This document shows, one piece after another, positions 42,050 through 48,225 of a stretch of DNA of 48,225 nt (position 1 is the stretch's first letter; each line of letters begins with the position of its first letter). The notes below the pieces were generated by a model. The model was not told the origin of the DNA. It was given only the letters and a program-made list of their open reading frames with translations, and did not search any database. This stretch comes from a virus: IMG/VR virus record IMGVR_UViG_3300027971_000072, positions 1 to 48,225 of that record, one strand, 5' to 3'. The translations under genes were made by a program, and so were the position numbers.

Positions 42050-42220
42050 TTAGTTTTTGTACAGGTCAAGCCACACGAGGGCTTCACGCTTTGTATTGCA
42101 GTAGCGAATGACTTGATCGCCTACCTTAACGACCCACTCAACCATGGCGGTTGTGCGTCCGTTGTATGACTCCTTGCGGTAAAGGGACGCCTTACCTTGA
42201 GTTTGTTTTAGTTCGAGCAT
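42050..42220 (-). CDS. Small hypothetical protein, 56 aa
   Basis: ATG at 42220 after AAAAGGAGAACCACA. MLELKQTQGKASLYRKESYN, then AMVEWVVKVGDQVIRYC, then NTKREALVWLDLYKN: a small beta sheet followed by a helix. Clean spacing to both neighbours. No family recognised. Confidence 0.6.
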   Translation of the reverse strand: MLELKQTQGKASLYRKESYNGRTTAMVEWVVKVGDQVIRYCNTKREALVWLDLYKN

Positions 42221-42256
42221 TGTGGTTCTCCTTTTGAATAGACAAGAAACGAAACA

Positions 42257-42279
42257 CCGAGAGAAGCTCTTTCTCTCGG
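42257..42279 (-). other. Intergenic hairpin with 9-bp perfect stem
   Basis: CCGAGAGAA / TTCTCTCGG with a 5-nt loop, followed on the minus strand by TGTTTCGTTTCTTG. It lies between the 129-aa gene and the 56-aa gene, just after repeat copy 5, so two hairpins stand in a row. Terminator or RNA-processing element. Confidence 0.5.
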
Positions 42280-42294
42280 GCTCGCAGAAAAAAT

Positions 42295-42311
42295 CGGGTC
42301 ACTGTGACCCG
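42295..42311 (-). terminator. CGGGTCA hairpin repeat, copy 5, with T tract on the minus strand
   Basis: CGGGTCACTGTGACCCG, four bases after the stop of the 129-aa gene. On the minus strand it is followed by ATTTTTTC, making a standard Rho-independent terminator shape. It is the family member with the best terminator form. Confidence 0.65.
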
Positions 42312-42315
42312 AAAA

Positions 42316-42705
42316 TCATGCAACGAGAACCGCCAAGGCTTTGCGTTGCTGTGCAGGGGTGAGTTTGCCAAAGGCTTTGATGATTTTCGCAACAGGGTCA
42401 TCGGCTTCTTTCTTGCCACTCGACGCCCTGCGCGTAGTTCCCTCGATCATGTGCATCGTGTCACGCACCACAGTCTTCGTGGACTCGTACTTCGGGTGAC
42501 TCGTGATGAGGGACACCTTGCCTGTGACTTCATGCACCTTGAAACCCTCCTTGCCCACGCCCATTTTCTCGCAAGCCCATTCGATCACAATGGGTCTGCA
42601 CGCCTCGACTGTCGCATACCCTGCATCTTGCATGCCCTTGATGAGCTTGATGCGTGAATCAGCGAATGTGTTGAGTGTGCTAAATGCTTTTGCTTTGTTT
42701 GTCAT
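42316..42705 (-). CDS. First gene of the leftward block, hypothetical, 129 aa
   Basis: Ribosome site CAAGGAGAAAC before the ATG. Helical and basic (ADSRIKLIKGMQDAGYATVE, CRPIVIEWACEKMGVGKEGF), with a C-terminal PVAKIIKAFGKLTPAQQRKA. As the first gene behind the divergent control region it is probably expressed earliest. Many phages place host-takeover genes here, but no family was recognised. Operator-like half-site D lies 39 bases upstream. Confidence 0.65.
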   Translation of the reverse strand: MTNKAKAFSTLNTFADSRIKLIKGMQDAGYATVEACRPIVIEWACEKMGVGKEGFKVHEVTGKVSLITSHPKYESTKTVVRDTMHMIEGTTRRASSGKKEADDPVAKIIKAFGKLTPAQQRKALAVLVA

Positions 42706-42802
42706 GTTGTTTCTCCTTGAGGTTGATTGAATTGCCTAGGGCTGACTACCTTAGACAACTTCTATTGTGCATACACCCTGTTTTGATAGGCATCGAGAGC
42801 CT

Positions 42803-42835
42803 TTTTCGGGGTGTTTTCGGGGCATTTTCGGGTCA
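42803..42835 (+). repeat. Three tandem 11-nt repeats
   Basis: TTTTCGGGGTG, TTTTCGGGGCA, TTTTCGGGTCA in direct succession. The third runs into hairpin repeat copy 6. Regular 11-base spacing puts each unit on the same helix face, as for iterons or operator arrays. Confidence 0.65.
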
Positions 42836-42845
42836 CTTTGACCCT
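42829..42845. repeat. CGGGTCA hairpin repeat, copy 6 (degenerate outer pair)
   Basis: CGGGTCACTTTGACCCT: six inner stem pairs kept, outermost pair lost, loop CTT. The only copy not next to a stop codon. Confidence 0.6.
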
Positions 42846-43029
42846 GTTTTGGGGTGTTTTTGGCGTTTCTTGACCCCCACCCACCCCCCACCACCACAAA
42901 TAGACGATACCCCCTGCCGTCACATACGAACACTGTTCCATAACCGCACAGCAAACTTCGCAGAAACTAACTAAAAACAAAATATACAAAATTAAAATTC
43001 CTACAAACCAAAGTATTCACTACAAAAAT

Positions 43030-43059
43030 TTTATAAAAATTCAGAAATACCTTTGTCTA
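43030..43059 (-). promoter_or_regulatory. Leftward sigma70-type promoter at the divergent region
   Basis: On the minus strand TAGACA (43059-43054) and TATAAA (43035-43030) are 18 bases apart, five of six matches each. It points toward the leftward early genes from 42705. Operator A overlaps its -35 box. Confidence 0.55.
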
Positions 43060-43068
43060 ACGTTAGAC
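43055..43068. promoter_or_regulatory. Operator A: perfect 14-bp palindrome
   Basis: GTCTAACGTTAGAC, perfect. It overlaps the -35 of the leftward promoter and lies 53 bases before the TerS ATG, so a bound repressor could act on both blocks. Confidence 0.6.
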
Positions 43069-43085
43069 TCCCCTCTGTACAGACG

Positions 43086-43116
43086 AAAAAAAGCCCCGAA
43101 CCTTTCGATTCGGGGC
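43086..43116 (-). terminator. Minus-strand hairpin terminator just before TerS
   Basis: GCCCCGAA / TTCGGGGC, an 8-bp perfect stem with an 8-nt loop. On the minus strand it is followed by TTTTTTTCG. It would stop leftward antisense transcripts coming from the packaging genes. On the + strand the same hairpin sits four bases before the TerS ATG and could shield its ribosome site. Confidence 0.75.
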
Positions 43117-43120
43117 AAAG

Positions 43121-43828
43121 ATGGCAACTGAAACCATCAAGGAGAAAGCAAGCGAACTTGATGAGTTTGGCCAAAGGCCAAAACGATCTTGCGCACCCAC
43201 TCCATTTAAGTGTACATTATCTACATCGCAGGTTCAAGGGCTTATGCGCAGAATGTTAGATCACTTAATCAATTTCGAACCCGAAGTGCACGATCACTTA
43301 GGCGACTTCGTCCCTATGGATAAGACAGATCCGGCGGATGCCGTGGATGGAATGTCTAATACTGTAGACTGGTTAAAAGAGTTGGGCGCTGTGGACACAG
43401 ATACTTTGGTCAATGAGCACCAAAGTCAAGCAGCACGTACTGCTTTCACTAACATTGTCACCGCCAAACCCGCGGAAATGACGCATACCTCTCTGGCAAA
43501 TATCAAAACGCCAGAAGCCGTGCAGCGCTTAGTCGGTATGCTTTCCGCCTACGACTGGGAGTTTGTACAGCAGGCCAAAGAGATCAGAGGCTACACAGTG
43601 GCCAAGCTGGTGGAAGAAACTGAACACCCCAACGCCAACATCCGCCTTAAAGCGCTTGGTCTTCTAGGAAAAGTTACGGAAGTCGGGTTGTTCACAGAGA
43701 AGATTGAAGTCAAGAAGATGGAGATGTCGGACACCGAGTTAGAAGCTCGAATCAAGGAGAAGCTCAACAGGTTTATGGGTGTGATCGACGTGATCGACGT
43801 TACGGAAGACAAGCCAGATGAAGCGTGA
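43121..43828 (+). CDS. terS: Probable terminase small subunit, 235 aa
   Basis: Directly before and overlapping TerL by 11 bases. The C-terminal half (YDWEFVQQAKEIRGYTVAKL, RLKALGLLGKVTEVGLFTEK, MSDTELEARIKEKLNRFMG) has the build of small terminases of environmental phages: helical DNA-binding part, then a charged coiled helix. There is no typical Shine-Dalgarno; a hairpin occupies the space before the ATG. It would recognise the packaging site, which is often in or next to this gene. Confidence 0.72.
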   Translation: MATETIKEKASELDEFGQRPKRSCAPTPFKCTLSTSQVQGLMRRMLDHLINFEPEVHDHLGDFVPMDKTDPADAVDGMSNTVDWLKELGAVDTDTLVNEHQSQAARTAFTNIVTAKPAEMTHTSLANIKTPEAVQRLVGMLSAYDWEFVQQAKEIRGYTVAKLVEETEHPNANIRLKALGLLGKVTEVGLFTEKIEVKKMEMSDTELEARIKEKLNRFMGVIDVIDVTEDKPDEA

Positions 43829-45359
43829 CGCTTTTACAACACTGAGTAAGATTGAGCTTGAGGCCATGCAGAAGGCTTTGCCGTTCATGTCCGTACAGGA
43901 AAAGATGGAACTCTTTGAGGATTTAGAACTTAGAGAGAAACGCGCCAGCCTAAAAGCTGCCAGTACCAACATGCTAGGGTTTGCTACCGCGGTATACCCC
44001 GGATTCAAAGTTGGCCCCCACCACAAGAAGCTGGCCAAGATATTTACAGACGTAGTTGAGGGCAGGAAAAAGCGCGTGATTATCAACATCGCGCCACGTA
44101 TGGGTAAGTCTGAATTCAGTTCTTACCTGTTCCCTGCGTACTTTCTAGGTAAATACCCTGAGAAGAAGATCATCATGGGCACGCACACTGCGGGTTTATC
44201 TGAAGACTTCGGGCGGCGCATACGTAACTTGATTGATTCTGATGAATACAGAGAAGTTTTCCCCAATACGATGGTGGCAGACGATCAAAAGGCTGCCGGT
44301 AAGTGGTCTACCAGCGCTGGCGGTCAGTATTATGCTGCTGGTGTCGGGGGTGCTCTTGCTGGTCGTGGTGCTGATCTGTTCGTTATTGATGACCCTCACT
44401 CGGAGCAGGACGTAAAGTCTAACTCTCGACTTGCGTTTGATACAGCTTGGTCTTGGTTCCAAACGGGCCCACTACAGCGTTTGATGCCGGGTGGTGGGAT
44501 TATCATTGTGATGACCCGTTGGTCGCTCCTAGACTTGACTGGGCGCCTGATTGACTACCAAACCAAGAACCCAGAGGCTATTCCGTGGGAAATAGTGGAG
44601 TTGCCGGCCATTTTGAACGAGGACGAAGAGGACGAGAAGTCACTTTGGCCTGAACAATGGTCACTTGAGGCGTTAAAGTCCACAAAAGCCAGTATTGACC
44701 CGCGTTATTGGAACGCGCAGTATATGCAGCAGCCCACATCTGAGAACTCGGCTATCGTTTCACGCAAGATGTGGCGTATTTGGGAGCCAGATGACCCACC
44801 AAGGTGCGAATACATCATCCAGTCATGGGATACGGCGTTTGAGACCAAGAACACATCCGACTATTCAGCCTGCACAACGTGGGGCATTTTTTATAACGAG
44901 GAAGAAAATGACTCGCCTCAACTTATCCTGCTCGACGCTTTTAAAGACCGGATGGCTTTTCCCGAACTCAAGGTTGTTGCGCTCAAGCAATACAAAGAGT
45001 GGGAACCCGACGCGTTCATTGTGGAGAAAAAGGCATCTGGGGGGCCGTTGATTCAAGAACTGCGGGCGTTGGGAATACCAGTCCAAGAGTTCAGCCCATC
45101 AAGGGGAAATGACAAGATGGTGCGCGTCAACGCAGTTGCAGATTTATTCAGCAGTGGTAAAGTCTGGGCACCCGACACACGCTGGGCACGGGAAGTAATT
45201 GAAGAGTTGGCCGCGTTCCCAGTTGGGGAGCACGACGACTTCGTGGATACAACCACACAGGCGTTGCTGCGCTTTAGGCAAGGCGGCTTTATTGCTTTAG
45301 ACACAGACGAGCGAGACGACCCTGCAATCTTTCGCCGTAAGACACACGCATACTACTAG
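43818..45359 (+). CDS. terL: Terminase large subunit, 513 aa
   Basis: ATPase motifs: INIAPRMGKSEFSSYLFPAY with P-loop Lys at residue 97, ADLFVIDDPHSEQD as Walker B, and GIIIVMTRWSLLD as motif III. Nuclease domain: IQSWDTAFETKNTSDYSACT with the first Asp, AFIVEKKASGGPLIQEL, and VGEHDDFVDTTTQALLRFRQ with the final Asp pair. All motifs are complete. It drives DNA into the prohead and cuts the concatemer. Followed after eight bases by the portal gene. Confidence 0.93.
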   Translation: MKRDAFTTLSKIELEAMQKALPFMSVQEKMELFEDLELREKRASLKAASTNMLGFATAVYPGFKVGPHHKKLAKIFTDVVEGRKKRVIINIAPRMGKSEFSSYLFPAYFLGKYPEKKIIMGTHTAGLSEDFGRRIRNLIDSDEYREVFPNTMVADDQKAAGKWSTSAGGQYYAAGVGGALAGRGADLFVIDDPHSEQDVKSNSRLAFDTAWSWFQTGPLQRLMPGGGIIIVMTRWSLLDLTGRLIDYQTKNPEAIPWEIVELPAILNEDEEDEKSLWPEQWSLEALKSTKASIDPRYWNAQYMQQPTSENSAIVSRKMWRIWEPDDPPRCEYIIQSWDTAFETKNTSDYSACTTWGIFYNEEENDSPQLILLDAFKDRMAFPELKVVALKQYKEWEPDAFIVEKKASGGPLIQELRALGIPVQEFSPSRGNDKMVRVNAVADLFSSGKVWAPDTRWAREVIEELAAFPVGEHDDFVDTTTQALLRFRQGGFIALDTDERDDPAIFRRKTHAYY

Positions 45360-45367
45360 GAACACAC

Positions 45368-47866
45368 ATGGCAACAAACATCGACAAAGCGCTATACCAA
45401 CAACCCATGGGCATTGACGCGCTTGGAGAACAAGAATCCCCCTTGGAGATCGAGATTGTTGATCCCGAAGAAGTCACGATTGGCATGGACGGATTAGAGA
45501 TCACTCTCACGCCCGGAGAAGATGATGGCGAAGAAGGCTTTGGTGATAACTTGGCTGAGTACATTAAAGATGGTGCTCTGCAGTCGCTAGCGGGTGACTT
45601 GGTGTCTGATATTGACAACGACAAGAATGGCCGCAAAGATTGGGAGAAGACGTACGTTGATGGTCTTAAGCTCTTAGGCTTGCAGATAGAAGAACGCACT
45701 GAACCTTGGAACGGCGCATGCGGTGTGTTCCACCCCATGATTACAGAAGCCGTTGTGCGCTTCCAAGCAGAGACAATTACTGAGACGTTCCCAGCCCAAG
45801 GGCCTGTGCGTAGCAAACTTATTGGCAAAGAAACGCCAGAGATGAAAGAAGTTGCGTCCAACGTTGAAGACGACATGAACTATGAGTTGACGGAAGTCAT
45901 GACGGAGTACCGCGCTGAACACGAGCGTATGCTCTGGTCACTGCCAGCCACAGGCTCAGCGTTTAAGAAGGTCTACTATGATCCCAATTTGGGACGTCAA
46001 GTGTCTATGTTTATTCCTGCGGAAGATATGTATCTGCCGTATGGCACAACGGATTTGGATACTTGCTACCGCATCACGCACGTCATGCGCAAGACCAAGA
46101 ACGAGATCATCAAGCTTCAGCAAGCAGGCTTTTATCTTGACATTGACTTACCTGACGCGCCCAGAGACTTGACAGACATTCAGAAAGCCAAGGACAAAGA
46201 GACTGGCTTTAGTGATCTGAACGACGACCGCTACACCTTGTACGAGTGCCATGTAGATTTGAACCTCGAAGGTTACGAGGACAAGGACGACTCTGGCGAA
46301 GAGACAGGCATCATGTTGCCATACGTTGTCACGTTGATTAAAGGCTCCAACGACATCCTGTCAATCCGCCGCAACTGGAAGGAAGATGATGACCTCAGAC
46401 TCAAGCGCCAGCACTTTGTTCACTACCAATATATTCCGGGTTTTGGAGCTTACGGCTTCGGGTTGTTCCATCTTATCGGAGGCTTTGCTAAATCCGCTAC
46501 ATCCCTCATGCGACAACTTGTCGATGCAGGAACACTTAGCAACTTGCCCGGCGGACTCAAGACACGCGGTCTGCGCATCAAAGGCGATGACACACCAATC
46601 GCACCCGGAGAGTTCCGTGACGTAGACGTTGGCTCGGGCACAATCCGCGACAACATCTTACCGCTCCCATACAAGGAGCCAAGCGCTACTCTGTTTAACT
46701 TAATGCAGACAATTGTTGACGAAGGCCGACGTTTTGCAGCAACGGCGGATATGAAGGTGTCTGACATGAGCGCTAACGCGCCCGTGGGTACAACGTTGGC
46801 TCTCTTGGAGCGTCAACTGAAGGTGATGACTGCGGTGCAGGCTCGTGTGCACTTTGCATTGAAGCAAGAGTTCAAGCTTCTCAAGAACATCATCCGCGAC
46901 TACACAGACGCGGACTACACATACACACCCGAGTACGGCACTCGCAAAGCTAAGAAAGCCGACTACGACTTGGTGGACGTTATCCCCGTGTCAGACCCTA
47001 ACGCTGCGACTATGTCTCAGCGCGTTATCCAGTATCAAGCCGTCATTCAGATGGCGCAGATGGCTCCAGACATTTACAACTTACCCGAGCTACACCGCGG
47101 TATGTTGAACGTGTTAGGTATTAAAAACGCTGAGAAACTTGTGCCAATTAAAGAGGACATGAAGCCGACTGACCCCGTGCAAGAGAATCAAAATGCACTC
47201 AAGGGTACGCCGCTTAAAGCGTTTTTGCATCAAGATCACGCTGCGCACATTCAAGTACACATGATGCTGATGCAAGACCCGATGATGATGCAGTTTATTG
47301 GCCAAAATCCACAGGCTCCCAAGATCATGGGCGCAATCACGGCGCACATTGCAGAGCACGTCGGTTACCAGATGCGCCAGCAGATCGAGCAGCAGCTCGG
47401 TATGCCCCTGCCACCCGAAGACGAGAAGTTGCCACCACAGGTGGAGATCGCGTTGTCGGGCATGATGGCTCAAGCGGCCAACCAAGTGATGATGCAAAAC
47501 AAAGCCAAGGCTGCGCAGATGCAGGCACAGCAACAGATGCAAGACCCAGTCATGCAGTTGCAGATGCAGGAACTCCAACTCAAGGGCCAAGAGCTAGAGT
47601 TGAAGAAACAGAAAATCATGATGGATGCTGCAGCCAAGGCCGATGCACAGGCTTTGAAAGAGCAAGAAGTCAGCGGCAAACTGGAGTTAGACGCTCTTCG
47701 CACAGGTGCGCAAATTAAAGAGAGCGAATTTAAGCAACAGTTTGAACAAGAACGTGCCGGTATCCAAATTGGTGCCGACATTGCAAAGAGTAAAGCCCAG
47801 ATGGATTTACAAGCGCGTACTGCTGCGCTCTCAAATAGCAGCAAACAACGCGAGCCTAAATCATGA
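45368..47866 (+). CDS. Portal protein, 832 aa
   Basis: The position after TerL, the size and the segments WNGACGVFHPMITEAVVRFQ, SLPATGSAFKKVYYDP, YGFGLFHLIGGFAKSATSLM and GTTLALLERQLKVMTAVQAR match the portal family of environmental podo- and siphoviruses. The C-terminal ~200 residues are rich in Met and Gln with long coiled helices (MQLQMQELQLKGQELELKKQ), a portal barrel-like tail. Overlaps the next gene by four bases. Confidence 0.85.
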   Translation: MATNIDKALYQQPMGIDALGEQESPLEIEIVDPEEVTIGMDGLEITLTPGEDDGEEGFGDNLAEYIKDGALQSLAGDLVSDIDNDKNGRKDWEKTYVDGLKLLGLQIEERTEPWNGACGVFHPMITEAVVRFQAETITETFPAQGPVRSKLIGKETPEMKEVASNVEDDMNYELTEVMTEYRAEHERMLWSLPATGSAFKKVYYDPNLGRQVSMFIPAEDMYLPYGTTDLDTCYRITHVMRKTKNEIIKLQQAGFYLDIDLPDAPRDLTDIQKAKDKETGFSDLNDDRYTLYECHVDLNLEGYEDKDDSGEETGIMLPYVVTLIKGSNDILSIRRNWKEDDDLRLKRQHFVHYQYIPGFGAYGFGLFHLIGGFAKSATSLMRQLVDAGTLSNLPGGLKTRGLRIKGDDTPIAPGEFRDVDVGSGTIRDNILPLPYKEPSATLFNLMQTIVDEGRRFAATADMKVSDMSANAPVGTTLALLERQLKVMTAVQARVHFALKQEFKLLKNIIRDYTDADYTYTPEYGTRKAKKADYDLVDVIPVSDPNAATMSQRVIQYQAVIQMAQMAPDIYNLPELHRGMLNVLGIKNAEKLVPIKEDMKPTDPVQENQNALKGTPLKAFLHQDHAAHIQVHMMLMQDPMMMQFIGQNPQAPKIMGAITAHIAEHVGYQMRQQIEQQLGMPLPPEDEKLPPQVEIALSGMMAQAANQVMMQNKAKAAQMQAQQQMQDPVMQLQMQELQLKGQELELKKQKIMMDAAAKADAQALKEQEVSGKLELDALRTGAQIKESEFKQQFEQERAGIQIGADIAKSKAQMDLQARTAALSNSSKQREPKS

Positions 47867-48057
47867 TTCAAGACTTCGTACGCGTATTACGTGAAAAAAT
47901 GCGCACTGACATGAACAACTATGCCGACGACTTGGCTGGTGGTTCGTGTCGTACTTTTGAAGAGTACCAAAAACTCTGCGGGATTATTCAGGGTCTAGCC
48001 CTCGCAGAGCGTTATCTACTTGACCTTGCGCAGAAAGTTGAAGAATCCAATGAGTGA
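47863..48057 (+). CDS. Small hypothetical protein, 64 aa
   Basis: ATG overlaps the portal stop (ATGA). Helical (MIQDFVRVLREKMRTDMNNY, FEEYQKLCGIIQGLALAERY). Such small proteins often follow portal genes in this phage type; role unknown. It overlaps the following gene by eight bases. Confidence 0.7.
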   Translation: MIQDFVRVLREKMRTDMNNYADDLAGGSCRTFEEYQKLCGIIQGLALAERYLLDLAQKVEESNE

Positions 48058-48225
48058 TCTTGATTTCTCCCCCGGTGCTTTTGCACTGCCTGAACCCATC
48101 CAATCTTTGGATGCACCCGAGCCTGATGCTTCAGACGAAATGAAAGCCACGCAACTTCCCACCCCAACAGGTTGGAAGATTCTTTGCGCTGTGCCAGATG
48201 TCGACGAGAAGATTGCAGGATCAAA
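48050..48225 (+). CDS. Probable GroES-like co-chaperonin, 3' end outside window
   Basis: ATG at 48050. An acidic N-terminal extension (MSDLDFSPGAFALPEPIQSL) leads to LPTPTGWKILCAVPDVDEKI and AGS, which has the pattern of the GroES/Hsp10 first strand as found in phage co-chaperonins (PxxxRxLV...EEKxxGG). Phage GroES-like proteins help host GroEL fold the capsid protein. Only about 58 residues are in view, so this is a motif-level call. Confidence 0.55.
   Translation, partial: MSDLDFSPGAFALPEPIQSLDAPEPDASDEMKATQLPTPTGWKILCAVPDVDEKIAGS

Larger units (their letters stand above)
42706..43120. other. Divergent control region, 415 bp without genes
   Basis: Contains operator-like half-site D (42744-42758), three tandem 11-mers (42803-42835), hairpin repeat copy 6 (42829-42845), a C-rich run giving a G-rich minus strand (42872-42895), an A/T-rich segment (42960-43050), a leftward promoter with operator A, and a hairpin terminator just before the TerS start. 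It separates leftward early genes from rightward packaging genes. Confidence 0.7.

Noticed and set aside
37598-42845. CRISPR array from the repeated palindromes
   Set aside because: Copies are unevenly spaced by genes, differ in the loop and have no spacers of constant length; no cas1, cas2 or effector gene is near. The Cas4-like nuclease is a common phage gene.
45289-45876. 195-codon open frame on the minus strand
   Set aside because: Antisense to the portal gene start; Ser-rich pseudo-protein typical of shadows.
1-48225. tRNA, rRNA, integrase, transposon or attachment-site signals
   Set aside because: None seen. Gene-free stretches are few and contain no cloverleaf-like sequence, and no recombinase motif was found, so lysogeny genes are not evident here.

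Overview
The window is a contiguous piece of the genome of a tailed double-stranded DNA phage, most likely a podovirus-type phage of a Gram-negative bacterium. The evidence is the TerS-TerL-portal block, a GH24 endolysin beside a three-helix holin, a run of very large ejection-type internal proteins, and a phage replication set (family A DNA polymerase, AEP-type primase-helicase, SNF2 helicase, probable SSB). The endolysin type and the ADP-heptose genes fit an LPS-bearing host. No RNA polymerase, integrase, tRNA or CRISPR array was seen. Sigma70-like promoters suggest use of host RNA polymerase. Both ends are open: the first gene lacks its start and the last lacks its end. Scaffold, major capsid and most tail genes are not in view.

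Layout. 1-23541 (+): a sulfotransferase-TPR-GT9 fusion, two RCC1-type seven-bladed propellers, a small protein, then an overlapping sugar-nucleotide cassette (APS kinase-nucleotidyltransferase, HldE-type adenylyltransferase, cupin, HldE-type kinase, HldD-type epimerase). After these come the lysis genes (small membrane proteins, holin, endolysin), two structural proteins and four ejection-type proteins of 963, 346, 709 and 2114 aa. The last two carry a lytic transglycosylase and an HExxH metallopeptidase motif. A hairpin terminator at 23588-23618 separates this block from the convergent leftward genes.

23664-42705 (-): early/replication genes. These are primase-helicase, HTH regulator, SSB-like protein, SNF2 helicase, HNH, PD-(D/E)XK and VRR-NUC nucleases, a small HExxH protein, DNA polymerase A, many small overlapping genes with AAGGAGAAA-type ribosome sites, an M20/M28-type peptidase and a large acidic Cys-containing protein. 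42706-43120 is the divergent control region. 43121-48225 (+): TerS, TerL, portal, a small protein and the start of a probable GroES-like co-chaperonin.

The most interesting points are: (1) a late-strand cassette with three of the ADP-heptose pathway activities beside a GT9-like glycosyltransferase and a sulfotransferase/APS-kinase pair, which could make and transfer a (sulfated) heptose; (2) a perfect 29-nt inverted repeat flanking an A/T-only core at 41544-41817, a candidate replication origin, within a local cluster of the octamer ATTTTCGC; (3) a family of six CGGGTCA-NNN-TGACCCG hairpins at or inside the 3' ends of early genes; (4) a GTCTA-N4-TAGAC operator family overlapping two good promoters; (5) competing hairpins in the leader of a small membrane-protein gene.
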